This document shows, piece after piece, positions 29,766-39,906 of a stretch of 62,369 nucleotides of DNA (position 1 is its first letter; each line of letters begins with the position of its first letter). Made by a program: the position numbers and the translations under genes. The notes beneath the pieces were generated by a model that was not told the DNA's origin, did no database searches, and worked only from the letters and a program-made list of their open reading frames with translations. Location of the stretch: positions 328,872 through 391,240 of the forward strand of contig NZ_LT635859.1 of NCBI RefSeq assembly GCF_900128485.1, read 5' to 3'. The DNA comes from Duodenibacillus massiliensis (GTDB lineage: Bacteria; Pseudomonadota; Gammaproteobacteria; Burkholderiales; Burkholderiaceae_F).

Positions 29766-30899
29766 TTACGCGTTTTTAAAGTCAACGAGGATTCTCAGCA
29801 TCCGGCGCAGGGGCTCTGCGGCGCCCCAAAGGAGCTGATCGCCCACCGTAAAGGCGCTGATAAATTCCGGGCCCATCGCGAGCTTACGGATGCGGCCGAT
29901 CGGAATACGGCGGGTGCCGGAAACCTTAGCGGGCGACAATTCCGCAATCGACTCTTCCTTACGGTTTGGAACCACGTAAGCCCATTCATTGGCGTTATCA
30001 AGCAACTTTTCGATTTCCGCCGTGTCAAGGTTCTTTTTGAGCTTGATGGTGAGAGCCTGGCTGTGGCAGCGCATGCTTCCCACGCGCACGCAAAGACCGT
30101 CAACGATCAGAGACCCGGCGTCTCCCATAGCAGGAAGCCCCAGGATTTTGTTCGCTTCAGCGCCGCCTTTCCACTCTTCGCGGGACTGACCGTTACCGAG
30201 ATCCTTGTCAATCCAGGGAATCAGCGACCCGGCCAAGGGGGCGCCGAACGCCTTCTGCGGGAAATCAGGCTTTAAAAAGGCCTGGGTCACGCGGCGGTCG
30301 ATCTCAAGAATCGAAGAGCCCGGGTGCGCAAGCTGCTCGGAAACGGAGGCATTGAGGTAACCCATCTGCGCGAGAAGCTCACGCATATTCTGGGCACCGG
30401 CGCCGCTTGCGGCCTGATAGGTCATGGAGGTGACCCAGTCCACAAGCCCTTCACGGATGAGGCCATCCAGAGCCAAAAGCATCAGAGAAACCGTGCAGTT
30501 GCCGCCGATGTAGTCTTTAATTCCGGCCTTAAGGCTCTTTTCAATGACCGGCATATTGACGGGATCGAGAATGATCACCGCATCTTTTTCCATTCTGAGG
30601 CTTGACGCCGCATCAATCCAATAACCCGTCCAGCCCTCAGAGCGCAATTTCGGGTGAACGCTCTTTGTGTAATCGCCGCCCTGGCAGGAAATGATGACGT
30701 CGCATTTGGCAAGCGCCTGAGTGTCGTTGGCGTCAGAGAGCACGGGCTCGGCGCCCGCGACTTCAGGAGCGGGTTGCCCGGCCTGCGACGTCGAAAAGAA
30801 CACCGTTTTTTCGACGTGCCGGAAGTCGCCCTCTTCGAGCATGCGGCCCATAAGGACGCTGCCCACCATACCGCGCCAGCCCACCATACCGAGAATCAT
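29766..30899 (-). CDS. asd: Aspartate-semialdehyde dehydrogenase
   Basis: Reduces aspartyl phosphate to aspartate semialdehyde for lysine, threonine, methionine and cell-wall diaminopimelate. The 377 residues begin [20 protein letters not shown], the NADP-binding start of the Gram-negative type, with catalytic Cys135 in [10 protein letters not shown] and [13 protein letters not shown] near the C-terminus. The start at 30899 is supported by GGGAGAAAC upstream; the longer open frame is not. It follows leuB by about 130 bases on the same strand, the usual betaproteobacterial order; fimV and truA, which normally come next, are 19 kb away. Confidence 0.96.
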   Translation of the reverse strand: MILGMVGWRGMVGSVLMGRMLEEGDFRHVEKTVFFSTSQAGQPAPEVAGAEPVLSDANDTQALAKCDVIISCQGGDYTKSVHPKLRSEGWTGYWIDAASSLRMEKDAVIILDPVNMPVIEKSLKAGIKDYIGGNCTVSLMLLALDGLIREGLVDWVTSMTYQAASGAGAQNMRELLAQMGYLNASVSEQLAHPGSSILEIDRRVTQAFLKPDFPQKAFGAPLAGSLIPWIDKDLGNGQSREEWKGGAEANKILGLPAMGDAGSLIVDGLCVRVGSMRCHSQALTIKLKKNLDTAEIEKLLDNANEWAYVVPNRKEESIAELSPAKVSGTRRIPIGRIRKLAMGPEFISAFTVGDQLLWGAAEPLRRMLRILVDFKNA

Positions 30900-31029
30900 G
30901 ATTGTTTCTCCCTTTTTTTGAGTACCGAGTTTGCGTGTGAGAGGGCAACCCGCAGGCTTTAAAGCCCTGTCGCAGACATCTCCCAAAAAAAGCTGCGGCA
31001 GCACCCGCGGGATATGCCCCGGTGAAAAA

Positions 31030-32109
31030 TTATTTCAGTGCGTCGCGCACGGCGTCGCCCATTTCCGAGCAGGAAACCTTGCGGCAGCCTTCGCTCATGA
31101 TGTCGCCCGTGCGAAGCCCCGAAGCGAGGACCGCTTCCACCGCCCGTTCGATCCGGTCGGCGTTTTCGGCCATCCCGAGGCTGTAGCGGAGCATCATCGC
31201 AGCGGAAAGAATCGTCGCAATGGGGTTCGCGATATTCTTGCCCGCAATGTCCGGCGCCGACCCGTGGGAGGGCTCAAAAAGGCCCTGGCCCTTGTCGTTG
31301 AGGCTCGCGGAGGCAAGCATCCCGATCGAACCCGTGAGCATCGAGGCTTCATCACTCAGAATGTCGCCGAAGATGTTGCCGGTGAGAACGACGTCAAGGG
31401 CTTTGGGAGCACGCACGAGCTGCATGGCGGCATTGTCCACGTACATATGTTCAAGCGTCACATCGGCAAACTCTTTGTCGTGCACGGCAATCACCGTGTC
31501 GCGCCAGAGCTGGCTCGTTTCAAGGACGTTGGCTTTATCAACGCTCGTGACCTTGCCGCGGCGCTTGCGGGCCGCTTCAAAGGCAACGCGCGCAATGCGT
31601 TCGATCTCAGGCACGCTGTAGCGCATCGTGTCAAAGGCTTCAGGGGTACCGGGGAACTGGCCGTCCACCGCCGTGCGGCGGCCGCGGGGCGTACCGAAAT
31701 AAATGTCGCCGGTCAATTCGCGAACGATCAGAAGGTCCAGGCCGCTTACAACCTCAGGACGCAGGGTTGAGGCACCCACAAGTTCCTTAAAGCACTTGGC
31801 GGGCCGAAGGTTTGCAAAAAGCCCGAGGTTCTTGCGTAACCCCAGAATCGCCTGCTCGGGACGCAGACTCCGCTCCAAGGTATCGTACTTAAAGTCCCCC
31901 ACGGCGCCGAACAAGACGGCGTCGCTTTCCTTGGCAAGTTTGAGCGTTGCTTCCGGCAGCGGATGCCCGTGGTGCGCGTAGGCGACGCCGCCCACATCCG
32001 CCGTTTCCATTTCAAAGTTTTCGCCGAGGGCCTTTAAGACCTTGACGGCCTGATCCACAATTTCCGGACCGATCCCGTCACCGGGGAGCACTGCAATCTT
32101 TTTCGTCAT
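31030..32109 (-). CDS. leuB: 3-isopropylmalate dehydrogenase
   Basis: Oxidative decarboxylation of 3-isopropylmalate in leucine synthesis. 359 residues starting with [40 protein letters not shown] marks the NAD-binding loop, and the substrate arginines are in [15 protein letters not shown]. The length is normal. It lies 29 bases after leuD on the same strand in a leuC-leuD-leuB unit. Confidence 0.97.
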   Translation of the reverse strand: MTKKIAVLPGDGIGPEIVDQAVKVLKALGENFEMETADVGGVAYAHHGHPLPEATLKLAKESDAVLFGAVGDFKYDTLERSLRPEQAILGLRKNLGLFANLRPAKCFKELVGASTLRPEVVSGLDLLIVRELTGDIYFGTPRGRRTAVDGQFPGTPEAFDTMRYSVPEIERIARVAFEAARKRRGKVTSVDKANVLETSQLWRDTVIAVHDKEFADVTLEHMYVDNAAMQLVRAPKALDVVLTGNIFGDILSDEASMLTGSIGMLASASLNDKGQGLFEPSHGSAPDIAGKNIANPIATILSAAMMLRYSLGMAENADRIERAVEAVLASGLRTGDIMSEGCRKVSCSEMGDAVRDALK

Positions 32110-32138
32110 TTTTTATCTGTCTTTACGTCAAAAGTTCT

Positions 32139-32792
32139 TCACTGATTCAGCATCTTTGCAAGCCACGGCTTTTCGGCAAGGCGCTTATCCTCAAACGCAC
32201 GGATCTTGTCCTGGCGCGTGGAAAGCGTGATCCCGATGTCGTCAAACCCGTTCATGATCGCCCAGCGGCGGAAAGCCGAGATTTCAAAGGGCGTGACGGT
32301 GCCGTCAGGTTCCGTCACGGTCTGCTTGTCAAGATCGACCGTCAGACGGTACCCCTTGGTCTTTTCGCAGTCGCGGAACAGACGGTCAATCACGTCTTCA
32401 GAAAGCACCACGGGCACAAGGCCGTTTTTGAGCGAATTGGAATAGAAAATATCGGCAAAGCTCGGCGCAATCACGCAGCGGAACCCATACTGCAGCAGGG
32501 CCCAGGGCGCATGCTCGCGGCTTGAGCCGCAGCCGAAGTTTTTACGCGCGAGAAGGATCTCGGCGCCCTTGTAGCGCGGGAAGTTGAGCACAAAGTCGGG
32601 ATTGACCGGGCGCTTACTGTTGTCCATCCCAGGCTCGCCCTTATCGAGGTAGCGCCACTCGTCAAAGCAGTTGGGGCCGTAGCCGGTGCGGTAGATCGAC
32701 TTTAAAAACTGCTTGGGGATGATGGCGTCGGTATCAACGTTGCTGCGGTCAAGCGGAACCACAAGCCCCGTGAGAGTCGTAAATTTTTCCAT
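32139..32792 (-). CDS. leuD: 3-isopropylmalate dehydratase, small subunit
   Basis: The swivel domain of isopropylmalate isomerase. 217 residues with the family start ([20 protein letters not shown]) and the substrate loop [15 protein letters not shown]. It pairs with LeuC, encoded 24 bases upstream. The length is normal. Confidence 0.97.
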   Translation of the reverse strand: MEKFTTLTGLVVPLDRSNVDTDAIIPKQFLKSIYRTGYGPNCFDEWRYLDKGEPGMDNSKRPVNPDFVLNFPRYKGAEILLARKNFGCGSSREHAPWALLQYGFRCVIAPSFADIFYSNSLKNGLVPVVLSEDVIDRLFRDCEKTKGYRLTVDLDKQTVTEPDGTVTPFEISAFRRWAIMNGFDDIGITLSTRQDKIRAFEDKRLAEKPWLAKMLNQ

Positions 32793-32816
32793 GATGAATC
32801 GTATCCTTACCGGGGC

Positions 32817-34238
32817 TTAAAAGAGTTTACTCACGTCCACGAAGTGGCCCATCACCGCCGCGGCGGCTGCCATCGCGGGACTCACCAGATGCGTTCTTCC
32901 GCCCTTACCCTGACGGCCCTCAAAGTTGCGGTTGGAGGTTGAGGCGCAGCGGTCCCCGGGATTGAGGCGGTCTGCGTTCATCGCAAGGCACATCGAGCAG
33001 CCCGGTTCACGCCACTCAAAACCGGCTTTCTTAAAGATCTGATCAAGCCCTTCTTTTTCTGCCTGCAGGCGCACAAGGCCCGAGCCCGGCACAACGAGAG
33101 CCTGCTTCACGCCCGGCGCGACGTTGCGGCCGAGTTTGGCGACAACCGCGGCGGCCATTCTGAGGTCTTCAATGCGGGAATTGGTGCAGGAACCGATAAA
33201 GACATGGTCCGGCGCAATGTCGGTGATCTTGGTGCCGGGCTTTAAGTCCATGTATTTAAGGGCCCGCTCCCAGCCTTCGCGCTTCACCGGATCGGGCTGG
33301 TCCTTGGGATCGGGCACCACGCCGTCAATTGAGGTGACCATCTCAGGCGACGTCCCCCACGTGACCATCGGGCGGATGTCTTCGGCCTTCATTTCAACGA
33401 CGACGTCAAAGTGGGCGTCTGCGTCACTGACGAGGGTCTTCCAGTAGCTAACGGCCTTGTCCCAATCTTCGCCCGTGGGCGCAAGCGGTTTGCCGCGCAT
33501 GTATTCAATCGTCTTTTCATCGACGGCAACAAGGCCGCTTCGGGCACCGGCTTCAATCGCCATATTGCAAAGCGTCATGCGCTCTTCCATCGAAAGCGAG
33601 CGGATGGCGCTGCCGGCAAATTCAATCGTGCAGCCCGTGCCGCCTGCGGTACCGATTTTGCCGATGACGGCAAGCGCAACGTCCTTACCGGTGATGCCCG
33701 CGCCGAGCTTACCTTCCACGCGCACGAGCATGTTGCGGTTTTTCTTCGTAAGAAGCGTCTGGGTGGCAAGCACGTGCTCGACTTCCGAGGTGCCGATCCC
33801 GAACGCGAGCGCCGCGCAGGCGCCGTGGGTGGACGTGTGGCTGTCGCCGCACACCACGGTCATGCCGGGGAGCGTCGCGCCCTCCTCGGGCCCCATGACG
33901 TGAATGATGCCCTGGCCCTTATCCATGAAGGGGAAGTAGGCGGCACAGCCGTACGTGTGAATGTTCTTGTCAAGCGTTTCCACCTGAAGGCGCGCAATCG
34001 GATCGGTGATGCCGTCCATGCCCTTCTCCCACCCCGTGGTGGGCGTATTGTGATCGGCCGTTGCCACGATCGAAGAAATACGCCAGGGTTTGCGGTTTGC
34101 CAGGCGCAGACCTTCAAAGGCCTGGGGACTTGTGACCTCGTGCATCAGGTGGCGGTCAATGTAAAGCGTCGTCGTGCCGTCGTCTTCACAGTCAACGACA
34201 TGTTCATCCCAAAGTTTGTCGTACAGTGTTTTTGCCAT
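32817..34238 (-). CDS. leuC: 3-isopropylmalate dehydratase, large subunit
   Basis: The [4Fe-4S] subunit that isomerises isopropylmalate. 473 residues, starting [20 protein letters not shown]; the cluster cysteines lie in [14 protein letters not shown] and [11 protein letters not shown]. It is first in the leuC-leuD-leuB(-asd) unit, read on the minus strand, and diverges from a lipoprotein gene. A candidate promoter lies at 34353-34381. Confidence 0.97.
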   Translation of the reverse strand: MAKTLYDKLWDEHVVDCEDDGTTTLYIDRHLMHEVTSPQAFEGLRLANRKPWRISSIVATADHNTPTTGWEKGMDGITDPIARLQVETLDKNIHTYGCAAYFPFMDKGQGIIHVMGPEEGATLPGMTVVCGDSHTSTHGACAALAFGIGTSEVEHVLATQTLLTKKNRNMLVRVEGKLGAGITGKDVALAVIGKIGTAGGTGCTIEFAGSAIRSLSMEERMTLCNMAIEAGARSGLVAVDEKTIEYMRGKPLAPTGEDWDKAVSYWKTLVSDADAHFDVVVEMKAEDIRPMVTWGTSPEMVTSIDGVVPDPKDQPDPVKREGWERALKYMDLKPGTKITDIAPDHVFIGSCTNSRIEDLRMAAAVVAKLGRNVAPGVKQALVVPGSGLVRLQAEKEGLDQIFKKAGFEWREPGCSMCLAMNADRLNPGDRCASTSNRNFEGRQGKGGRTHLVSPAMAAAAAVMGHFVDVSKLF

Positions 34239-34352
34239 GGGGTTTTCTTGTTTTTTGTTGGGTTAATTCGGCGGTCACTCCGAGAATGTCCGCTTTTTTC
34301 GGGAACGCAAACTGAGGCTTGCGCCAAGGGAGTTTCAGAAGGCCGTCTCCGC

Positions 34353-34381
34353 AGTATGCACTTTAGGCGCAAAGCGCGCAA
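34353..34381 (-). promoter_or_regulatory. Candidate leuC promoter
   Basis: On the minus strand -35 TTGCGC (34376-34381), a 17-base spacer and -10 CATACT (34353-34358), giving a leader of about 110 bases before leuC. I see no leucine-rich leader peptide. Confidence 0.5.
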
Positions 34382-34434
34382 ACATTCAGTGTCCGCAGGA
34401 GTTTTTCGCCTCTCAAAAATACTAAAAACTACCT

Positions 34435-34465
34435 AAAAACAGCCCCGAAAACAGCCCGGGGCCTG
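34435..34465 (-). terminator. Orphan terminator upstream of the leuC promoter
   Basis: On the minus strand CAG(G)CCCCG pairs with CGGGGCTG (8 pairs, one bulge) and runs into TTTTT. No minus-strand gene lies upstream: the next gene (34620) is on the plus strand. It could end a small RNA or antisense transcript, or insulate leuC. Confidence 0.6.
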
Positions 34466-34619
34466 TACTTTCAGACGTGTTATCCGGGCTGGCTGCTCCG
34501 CCGGATGCCGGAAACCAATCGGAAACAAATTGCTCACAAATCTTCTGAGCCCGCCCGCGTAAAATCGAATCAACAGGATGCCCGGGCATCTTCCGACCCA
34601 TTTACTGCCGGAGACAGTC

Positions 34620-35129
34620 GTGAAACTACATTCAGCAGCGGCCGCTGCCGCCCTCGCCCTTGTTCTCACCGGCTGCTCCACGGTCGTGGAATTCGCAAGC
34701 GACATCGAAGGGGCCCGTGTCACCAGTGCCGACGGCACAACCGCGGGCATCACGCCCGTGCAGGTCACCTACGACAACGATGCGCTCGATGCCGCGCGCG
34801 GCGCCGACGGCTGTGCGGCGATTGCCGGCGTAACCTACACGTGGCCCTCGGGTGCAAAAGCAACGAGCGCCAACCCCATCCGGCTTTGCGGAGAGCAGTC
34901 AACGTTTCGCGTGCATCTGGAGCGCCCCAAGGACGCACCGGGCCTTGAAACAGACCTTAAAAATGCGCTCACCCGGGCGCAGCAGAGAGAGGCGGCGCTT
35001 AAGGCCGCATTGGCCAGAGAACAGGCCGAGCGAGACTTCTACTTTATGAACCGCATGATGTGGGCGCCGATGATGATGCCACCGCCGCCTCCCCCACCGC
35101 CGCCACCGCCCCGTCCGCCGCGTCGGTAA
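34620..35129 (+). CDS. Lipoprotein with a PEGA-like segment and a polyproline tail
   Basis: 169 residues from a GTG start with GGAG upstream. The signal peptide ends in a lipobox LTGC (Cys about 18). The next stretch ([20 protein letters not shown]) resembles a PEGA repeat that sits on the cell surface or periplasmic side. A coiled coil ([20 protein letters not shown]) follows, and it ends in MMM, eleven consecutive prolines, then RPPRR. The polyproline run should need EF-P for translation. I do not recognise a named family. tsaD begins 59 bases after the stop on the same strand. Confidence 0.78.
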   Translation: MKLHSAAAAAALALVLTGCSTVVEFASDIEGARVTSADGTTAGITPVQVTYDNDALDAARGADGCAAIAGVTYTWPSGAKATSANPIRLCGEQSTFRVHLERPKDAPGLETDLKNALTRAQQREAALKAALAREQAERDFYFMNRMMWAPMMMPPPPPPPPPPPRPPRR

Positions 35130-35188
35130 AGCTTTGCGCCGTTAAAATACGGGACTTCCTTCTTTTTGACGGCTTTTCAAAGAAGACC

Positions 35189-36238
35189 ATGATTGTTCTC
35201 GGCATTGAAAGTTCCTGCGACGAAACCGGTGCAGCGCTCATTAACGATAAGCACGAACTGCTCGCGCAGGCCATTCACACGCAGATTGACATGCACCGCG
35301 CCTACGGCGGCGTTGTGCCGGAACTCGCTAGCCGCGACCATATCCGCCGCGCGATTGCCCTGATGGATCAGGTGCTTTCTGACGCGCACCTCACAAAAAA
35401 AGACATTGACGCGATTGCCGTCACTGAAGGCCCGGGGCTTGCCGGTGCCCTTTTGGTAGGGTCCTCCGTTGCGCATGCCGCGGGCTACGCCCTGGGCGTA
35501 CCTGTAATCGGCGTGCATCACTTGGAAGGCCATCTGCTTTCAGCGCTATTGAGCCCCGAAAAACCGAAGTTTCCGTTTTTGGCGCTTCTCGTTTCCGGAG
35601 GCCACACGCAGTTTATGAAGGTGACGTCCTTCGGGCACTATGAGCTTCTCGGGGAGACGCTTGATGATGCCGCGGGCGAAGCCTTTGATAAGACCGCGCA
35701 GCTTTTGGGCGAATGCTATCCGGGGGGACCCGCGGTGTCGCGCCTCGCGGAAAACGGCACTCCCGGCGCCATTGAACTGCCGCGGCCGATGCTGCACTCG
35801 CCGGACCTCAACTTAAGTTTTGCAGGGCTTAAAACCGCGGTCTTAACGACCGTGCAGAAGGCCCCGGATCCCAAAGACGAAACCTTCCGCTCTAATCTCG
35901 CGCGTGGCTTTGTGGACGCCGTGGTTGAGGTGCTTACCGCCAAAGCCGCCAAAGCCATGAAGAAAACCGGCATCAAGGATCTGGTGGTCGCGGGCGGCGT
36001 CTCCGCGAACAAGCAGCTTCGGGAAGGCCTCATCAAAACGGCCGCCAAACTCAAGGGCCGTGTGTACTTTCCGCCGCTTGCGCTTTGCACCGATAACGGC
36101 GCCATGATTGCCGTTGCCGGCATGATGAGGCTTGAAGCAATGACGCCCGAAGAACGCGCCAAGGCGCTTCACCGCTGGGCGTTTTCCGCCAAGCCCCGCT
36201 GGAAACTCTCGGAAGCTGCCCGGCCGGATAAAGCGTAA
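35189..36238 (+). CDS. tsaD: tRNA threonylcarbamoyladenosine synthase subunit TsaD
   Basis: Catalytic subunit, with TsaB and TsaE, that transfers the threonylcarbamoyl group to A37 of ANN-decoding tRNAs. 349 residues starting [20 protein letters not shown]; metal ligands in HHLEGHL, and ATP-fold motifs VSGGHTQF and [10 protein letters not shown]. The start at 35189 is fixed by this conserved N-terminus; the frame is open upstream into the lipoprotein gene. A tRNA-Thr gene, one of its potential substrates, lies just downstream. Confidence 0.97.
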   Translation: MIVLGIESSCDETGAALINDKHELLAQAIHTQIDMHRAYGGVVPELASRDHIRRAIALMDQVLSDAHLTKKDIDAIAVTEGPGLAGALLVGSSVAHAAGYALGVPVIGVHHLEGHLLSALLSPEKPKFPFLALLVSGGHTQFMKVTSFGHYELLGETLDDAAGEAFDKTAQLLGECYPGGPAVSRLAENGTPGAIELPRPMLHSPDLNLSFAGLKTAVLTTVQKAPDPKDETFRSNLARGFVDAVVEVLTAKAAKAMKKTGIKDLVVAGGVSANKQLREGLIKTAAKLKGRVYFPPLALCTDNGAMIAVAGMMRLEAMTPEERAKALHRWAFSAKPRWKLSEAARPDKA

Positions 36239-36272
36239 GTACCAAAAGCCGCTTTCCGGGCCGCGTTTGCGA

Positions 36273-36301
36273 TTTGCTTTTTTTCAAAATCTCCGTAAAA
36301 T
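36273..36301 (+). promoter_or_regulatory. tRNA-Thr promoter
   Basis: -35 TTTGCT/TTGCTT (36273-36279), a spacer of 16-17 bases and -10 TAAAAT (36296-36301), followed by GCGC, about 55 bases ahead of the tRNA. Confidence 0.65.
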
Positions 36302-36357
36302 GCGCAACTCCGATTCAGAGCGGTTCGCCGCAAAGAAGCGGAAACAATTTGGGAAAT

Positions 36358-36433
36358 GCCGGTGTAGCTCAGCTGGTAGAGCAGCGCATTCGTAATGCGA
36401 AGGTCGGATGTTCGATTCCTCTCACCGGCACCA
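36358..36433 (+). tRNA. tRNA-Thr (CGU)
   Basis: 76 bases including an encoded CCA: starts GCCGGTGTAGCTCAGCTGG, anticodon loop TTCGTAA with anticodon CGT (reads ACG), T arm TGTTCGATTCC, ends CACCGGCACCA. All four stems pair. Confidence 0.97.
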
Positions 36434-36459
36434 TTTCCTCATCCCTTACGGGAAGACAA

Positions 36460-36489
36460 GAAGCCTTGGCGAAAGCCGAAGGCTTTTTT
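36460..36489 (+). terminator. tRNA-Thr terminator
   Basis: AAGCCTTGGC / GCCGAAGGCTT with a GAAA loop and one bulged G, followed by a T-run. From here to 36791 (300 bases) I see no gene; a short stretch (36571-36582) matches a tRNA T-arm on the minus strand but has no cloverleaf around it. Confidence 0.85.
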
Positions 36490-36791
36490 GTTATCCGCTG
36501 CAGTCACCCCGACATCAGCCGCGGATCCTTTGCCGCAGCGGCCGGCAAGCCGTTGAGCTTCCGTGTTGCAGGGATTCGAACCGTCACGGTCTTCATCGTC
36601 AGCCGCCGCACCGTCTGACGTTTTGCAGATTGCTGCCTCAGTCCGAGACATACACTCAGACATACATTCGCACCCGCAGGTCATATCAGCCGAAAAGGCT
36701 CTTCAACTTACGGCTCAGTTAATCTGCCGGAAATCCCGCTGCTTCACAAATCCGGACAAATTTTTTGCTTTCCGTGCCGGCTCTTGCGAGA

Positions 36792-36893
36792 TTACTTTTT
36801 GCTGGAGTCCCTGCTGTCAAGCCACTTGAGATACAGTCCGAACGCTGTAACACCGCACCCAACCAAAAGCACAAGCCAATACGTAAGACTCAT
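36792..36893 (-). CDS. 33-residue single-span membrane protein
   Basis: A small gene not previously obvious by length: ATG at 36893, stop at 36792. The N-terminus MSLTYWLVLLVGCG begins a hydrophobic helix of about 20 residues, followed by WLDSRDSSKK, a charged C-terminal tail. AGAGAGG lies eight bases before the ATG. It starts 57 bases past the miaA stop on the same strand and so is the last gene of mutL-miaA. The topology (short N-terminus out, basic end in) fits a bitopic small membrane protein. Function unknown. Confidence 0.7.
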   Translation of the reverse strand: MSLTYWLVLLVGCGVTAFGLYLKWLDSRDSSKK

Positions 36894-36949
36894 CTCTGCC
36901 TCTCTGTTAATTCAGAACCCGAAAGCACAAACACAGCAGCTCTCCGGCA

Positions 36950-37885
36950 TCAGCCCAGTTCGGCGTCCGTCAACTGCATCAGCTTGCCGGCCAGAGCCCC
37001 TGCTTCTTCAGCATACGGATCAAAAACGGTCACGGCCTTCATCGAGCGCAGCCACGTCATCTGGCGCTTCGCGAGCTGCCGCGTTGCGGCCTTGGCGCGA
37101 TCGAGAAACGCTTCCCTCGTGCACTCCCCGAGAAGATAATCCACAGCCTGCCGGTAACCCACACAGCGCATGGCCGGGGACTCCCGGATAAAGCGCGGCG
37201 ACTTCATGAGGTTCTCAACTTCATCCAAAAGGCCTGAAGCCACCATGGCGTCAAAACGCCCGCCGATCACCCGATGCAGGTGTGCTCTGTCGCCGGGCAC
37301 AAGGCCCACGGTCACAATCGTCGGGTCGGGTTGAGCCTCCCCCTTTTGATAATCCGAAATCGCCCGCCCCGTCTGACGGTAAATCTCCAGCGCCCGGCTG
37401 ATGCGCTGGCTGTCGTTAACCGCGAGCCGCGCGGCGGTCACGGGATCGACCTCCGCAAGTTTTTCGTGCATCGCGGGCCACCCGAAGGTTTTGCCCTCTT
37501 TTAAGACGGCAGCCCTTACCCCGGGGTCAGCCGAAGGCAGTTCGTCAATCCCTTCCCGTAAGGCTTTGGCGTAAAGCATCGTTCCCCCGACAATAAGGGG
37601 AAACCGACCGCGCGCGTGAATTTCATCAATAAGCCGCAGGGCGTCGGTGCGAAAGTCGGCCGCACTGTAACTTTCATCGATTTCACGGATGTCAATCAGG
37701 TGGTGCGGACAGAGGGCAAGTTCTTCGCGCGTGGGTTTGGCCGAGCCTATGTCCATGCCGCGGTAGATAAGGGCTGAGTCAACCGAAATGATTTCAACGG
37801 GGAGCTTGCGGGCCAGGGTCAGGGCAAGCGCGGTTTTGCCGCTTGCCGTGGGCCCGAGAATCATGAGCGCACGCGGCTGCATCAC
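36950..37885 (-). CDS. miaA: tRNA dimethylallyltransferase
   Basis: Adds dimethylallyl to A37 of UNN-decoding tRNAs. The 311 residues contain the P-loop GPTASGKTALAL at about 12-23, DSALIYRGMDIGSAKP, LIVGGTMLYAKAL, and the C-terminal QMTWLRSM. The ATG overlaps the mutL stop by four bases, so the two are coupled. The mutL-miaA order is widespread in proteobacteria. Confidence 0.97.
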   Translation of the reverse strand: MMQPRALMILGPTASGKTALALTLARKLPVEIISVDSALIYRGMDIGSAKPTREELALCPHHLIDIREIDESYSAADFRTDALRLIDEIHARGRFPLIVGGTMLYAKALREGIDELPSADPGVRAAVLKEGKTFGWPAMHEKLAEVDPVTAARLAVNDSQRISRALEIYRQTGRAISDYQKGEAQPDPTIVTVGLVPGDRAHLHRVIGGRFDAMVASGLLDEVENLMKSPRFIRESPAMRCVGYRQAVDYLLGECTREAFLDRAKAATRQLAKRQMTWLRSMKAVTVFDPYAEEAGALAGKLMQLTDAELG

Positions 37886-39849
37886 TGACCCCGCAGGAAA
37901 AACTTATCAAGCTCTTCAATCGTGATTTCGCGCCAGGTAGGTCGCCCGTGATTGCACTGATCCGCCCGCTCCGTCATTTCCATCTGCCGCAAAAGCGCCT
38001 GCATTTCCGGCAGCGTCAGAATCCTGTGCGCCCTCACCGACCCGTGACAGGCCATGGTGGAGAGGCACTTGTTGCGGAGCTCTTCGGTTAAGGACGTCAC
38101 ACCAAATTCCGCCAAATCCTGCAGCACGCCCCGAACGAGCCCCTCCGCGTCGGCGCGGCCGTCCGCAAACACCGCCGGGATACTGCGCAGCGCAAGCGCG
38201 TCTTCGCCGGAGCGGCTCACCTCAAGCCCGAGCTTTGTGAGCGTGTCGCCCGCTTCTTCAAACGCGGACATTTCCGCGGCCGTCACCCGAAAGACCACAG
38301 GGACCAGGAGCGCCTGCGTGGAAATCGATGTTTTGGCTTCGCGCTTTAAGCGCTCGTAGTTGATGCGCTCGTGCGCGGCATGCATGTCGACAATCACGAG
38401 TCCCCGGTCGTTTTCAGCGAGGATATAAATCCCCGCAAGCTGCGCCAGGGCCTTGCCGAGCCGGTAGTGGGGGAGCGCTTTTTCCGCCTGAGGTTCGTCC
38501 ATTGCCAAAGGCACGTTCCCGGCGTAGGCGGGAGGCTCGGGGACTGACTGCTGCTGAGGCACCGTAAGCATGTCTGCGGCCGTGGTCTCAGTGACAACGG
38601 GCGCTGCCGGACGCTCTAAAGGCGCCGGTGCGGCGGGCTTCTCAGTCTGCGCTTCTTTCGGTTTGGTCGCAAAGACGTTAAGCCACTCCGAAGCGGACAG
38701 GGGCTTGGGCTTCGTACCGAAACTCTGTCCTGTCTTTGCGCGGAAATTTTTCGGGAAAGAGGCTTCGCGCAGGGCGGCGGCCGACGGTTCATTAATCTGA
38801 GGACTTCCGCTCTCTGCCTGCGGTAAGAGTGATGCACCGCTCTCCCCGGTTTCACAGCTTCTGGCAAGCGCCTCGGAAATCGCGCGGCTCACGAAACTGT
38901 GCACCTGCGCGCTGTCACGGAACCGCACCTCGGACTTTTGCGGGTGAACGTTGACGTCCACCTTCACCGGGTTGATTTCAAGCATGAGGCAATACAGGGG
39001 CTGCACGGCGCCGTGCAGGACGTCCGCGTAAGCGGTTCTCACCGCGTGTTGCAGGACTTTGTCCCTCACAAAGCGGCCGTTTACGAAAAAGTACTGATCG
39101 GCCGTGCGGGCTTTGGCCGCGCGCGGCAGCCCGGCAAACCCCGTGATGCGCATGTCAAAACCTTCGGCGGCAACCGCGCGGCTGTTGACCTTAAAGTCCT
39201 GGGGCATCACGGCAAAGATGCGTTCTTCCTGCGTTTGTGCTGGAAGAATCAGGGCGCTTTTACCGTCGACCGTCACCCGGAATTCAACCTCGGGGCTTGA
39301 AAGCGCCATGCGCTCGATCTGTTCCACAACGTGTGCGCTCTCGGTTCTCACCGCCTTTAAAAACTTACGGCGTGCCGGGGTTTTGTAAAAGAGGTCTTCG
39401 ACTTCCACGGTAGTGCCGGTGTCCCCGGGCGCCACCGTAATTTCACCGGCAGGCGTGATGCGCTGCGCGGTGCTCATGCCGGCCGTACGGCTTGTCAGCG
39501 TAACGTCAGCCACCGAGGCAATCGACGCGAGCGCCTCACCGCGGAAACCGAAACTCGCGACCTTCTCAAGGTCCAGGAGATTACTGATCTTACTGGTCGC
39601 GTGACGCGTGAGCGCGAGGCCCAGCTCCTCCGGAGGAATCCCGCAGCCGTCGTCCGTGACACTGATCCGTTTGATGCCGCCCTCTTCCAAGCGCACCTGC
39701 ACGGTTTTGGCACCCGCGTCCACCGCGTTTTCAACGAGTTCTTTAACGACCGACGATGGGCGTTCAATAACTTCGCCCGCGGCGATTTGGCTGATGAGCT
39801 GATCAGGCAGTGCGTGAATATGGCGCACTTCTCGGTTTTCCGTGGTCAT
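37882..39849 (-). CDS. mutL: DNA mismatch repair protein MutL
   Basis: 655 residues. The N-terminal GHKL ATPase shows ELVENAVDAGA, DDGCGIP and FGFRGEALASI. A long linker (about 340-440) follows. The C-terminal dimer domain has DMHAAHERINYE, the DQHA(X)2E(X)4E endonuclease motif with Met for Gln, plus ACHGSVRAHR and CNHGRPTW. E. coli MutL lacks this motif, so this protein should nick DNA itself, as in Neisseria and most bacteria without MutH. The start is at the ATG 39849; miaA follows with overlap. Confidence 0.95.
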   Translation of the reverse strand: MTTENREVRHIHALPDQLISQIAAGEVIERPSSVVKELVENAVDAGAKTVQVRLEEGGIKRISVTDDGCGIPPEELGLALTRHATSKISNLLDLEKVASFGFRGEALASIASVADVTLTSRTAGMSTAQRITPAGEITVAPGDTGTTVEVEDLFYKTPARRKFLKAVRTESAHVVEQIERMALSSPEVEFRVTVDGKSALILPAQTQEERIFAVMPQDFKVNSRAVAAEGFDMRITGFAGLPRAAKARTADQYFFVNGRFVRDKVLQHAVRTAYADVLHGAVQPLYCLMLEINPVKVDVNVHPQKSEVRFRDSAQVHSFVSRAISEALARSCETGESGASLLPQAESGSPQINEPSAAALREASFPKNFRAKTGQSFGTKPKPLSASEWLNVFATKPKEAQTEKPAAPAPLERPAAPVVTETTAADMLTVPQQQSVPEPPAYAGNVPLAMDEPQAEKALPHYRLGKALAQLAGIYILAENDRGLVIVDMHAAHERINYERLKREAKTSISTQALLVPVVFRVTAAEMSAFEEAGDTLTKLGLEVSRSGEDALALRSIPAVFADGRADAEGLVRGVLQDLAEFGVTSLTEELRNKCLSTMACHGSVRAHRILTLPEMQALLRQMEMTERADQCNHGRPTWREITIEELDKFFLRGQ

Positions 39850-39906
39850 GAGGGATGAGTCTTTTCCGTGTGATCGGACGATTATACGGTCACCGGTTCC
39901 CTGACT

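Noticed and set aside
33411..34436. A 341-codon open frame opposite leuC, and similar long frames opposite serS (2919-3785), the flavoprotein (28474-29634) and leuB (30931-31770)
   Set aside because: High-GC third-position bias leaves antisense frames open; sequence is arginine/histidine-rich and matches nothing.
35189..36433. Functional link between tsaD and the neighbouring tRNA-Thr
   Set aside because: TsaD acts on tRNAs of this class, but the adjacency alone is not evidence; the tRNA has its own promoter.
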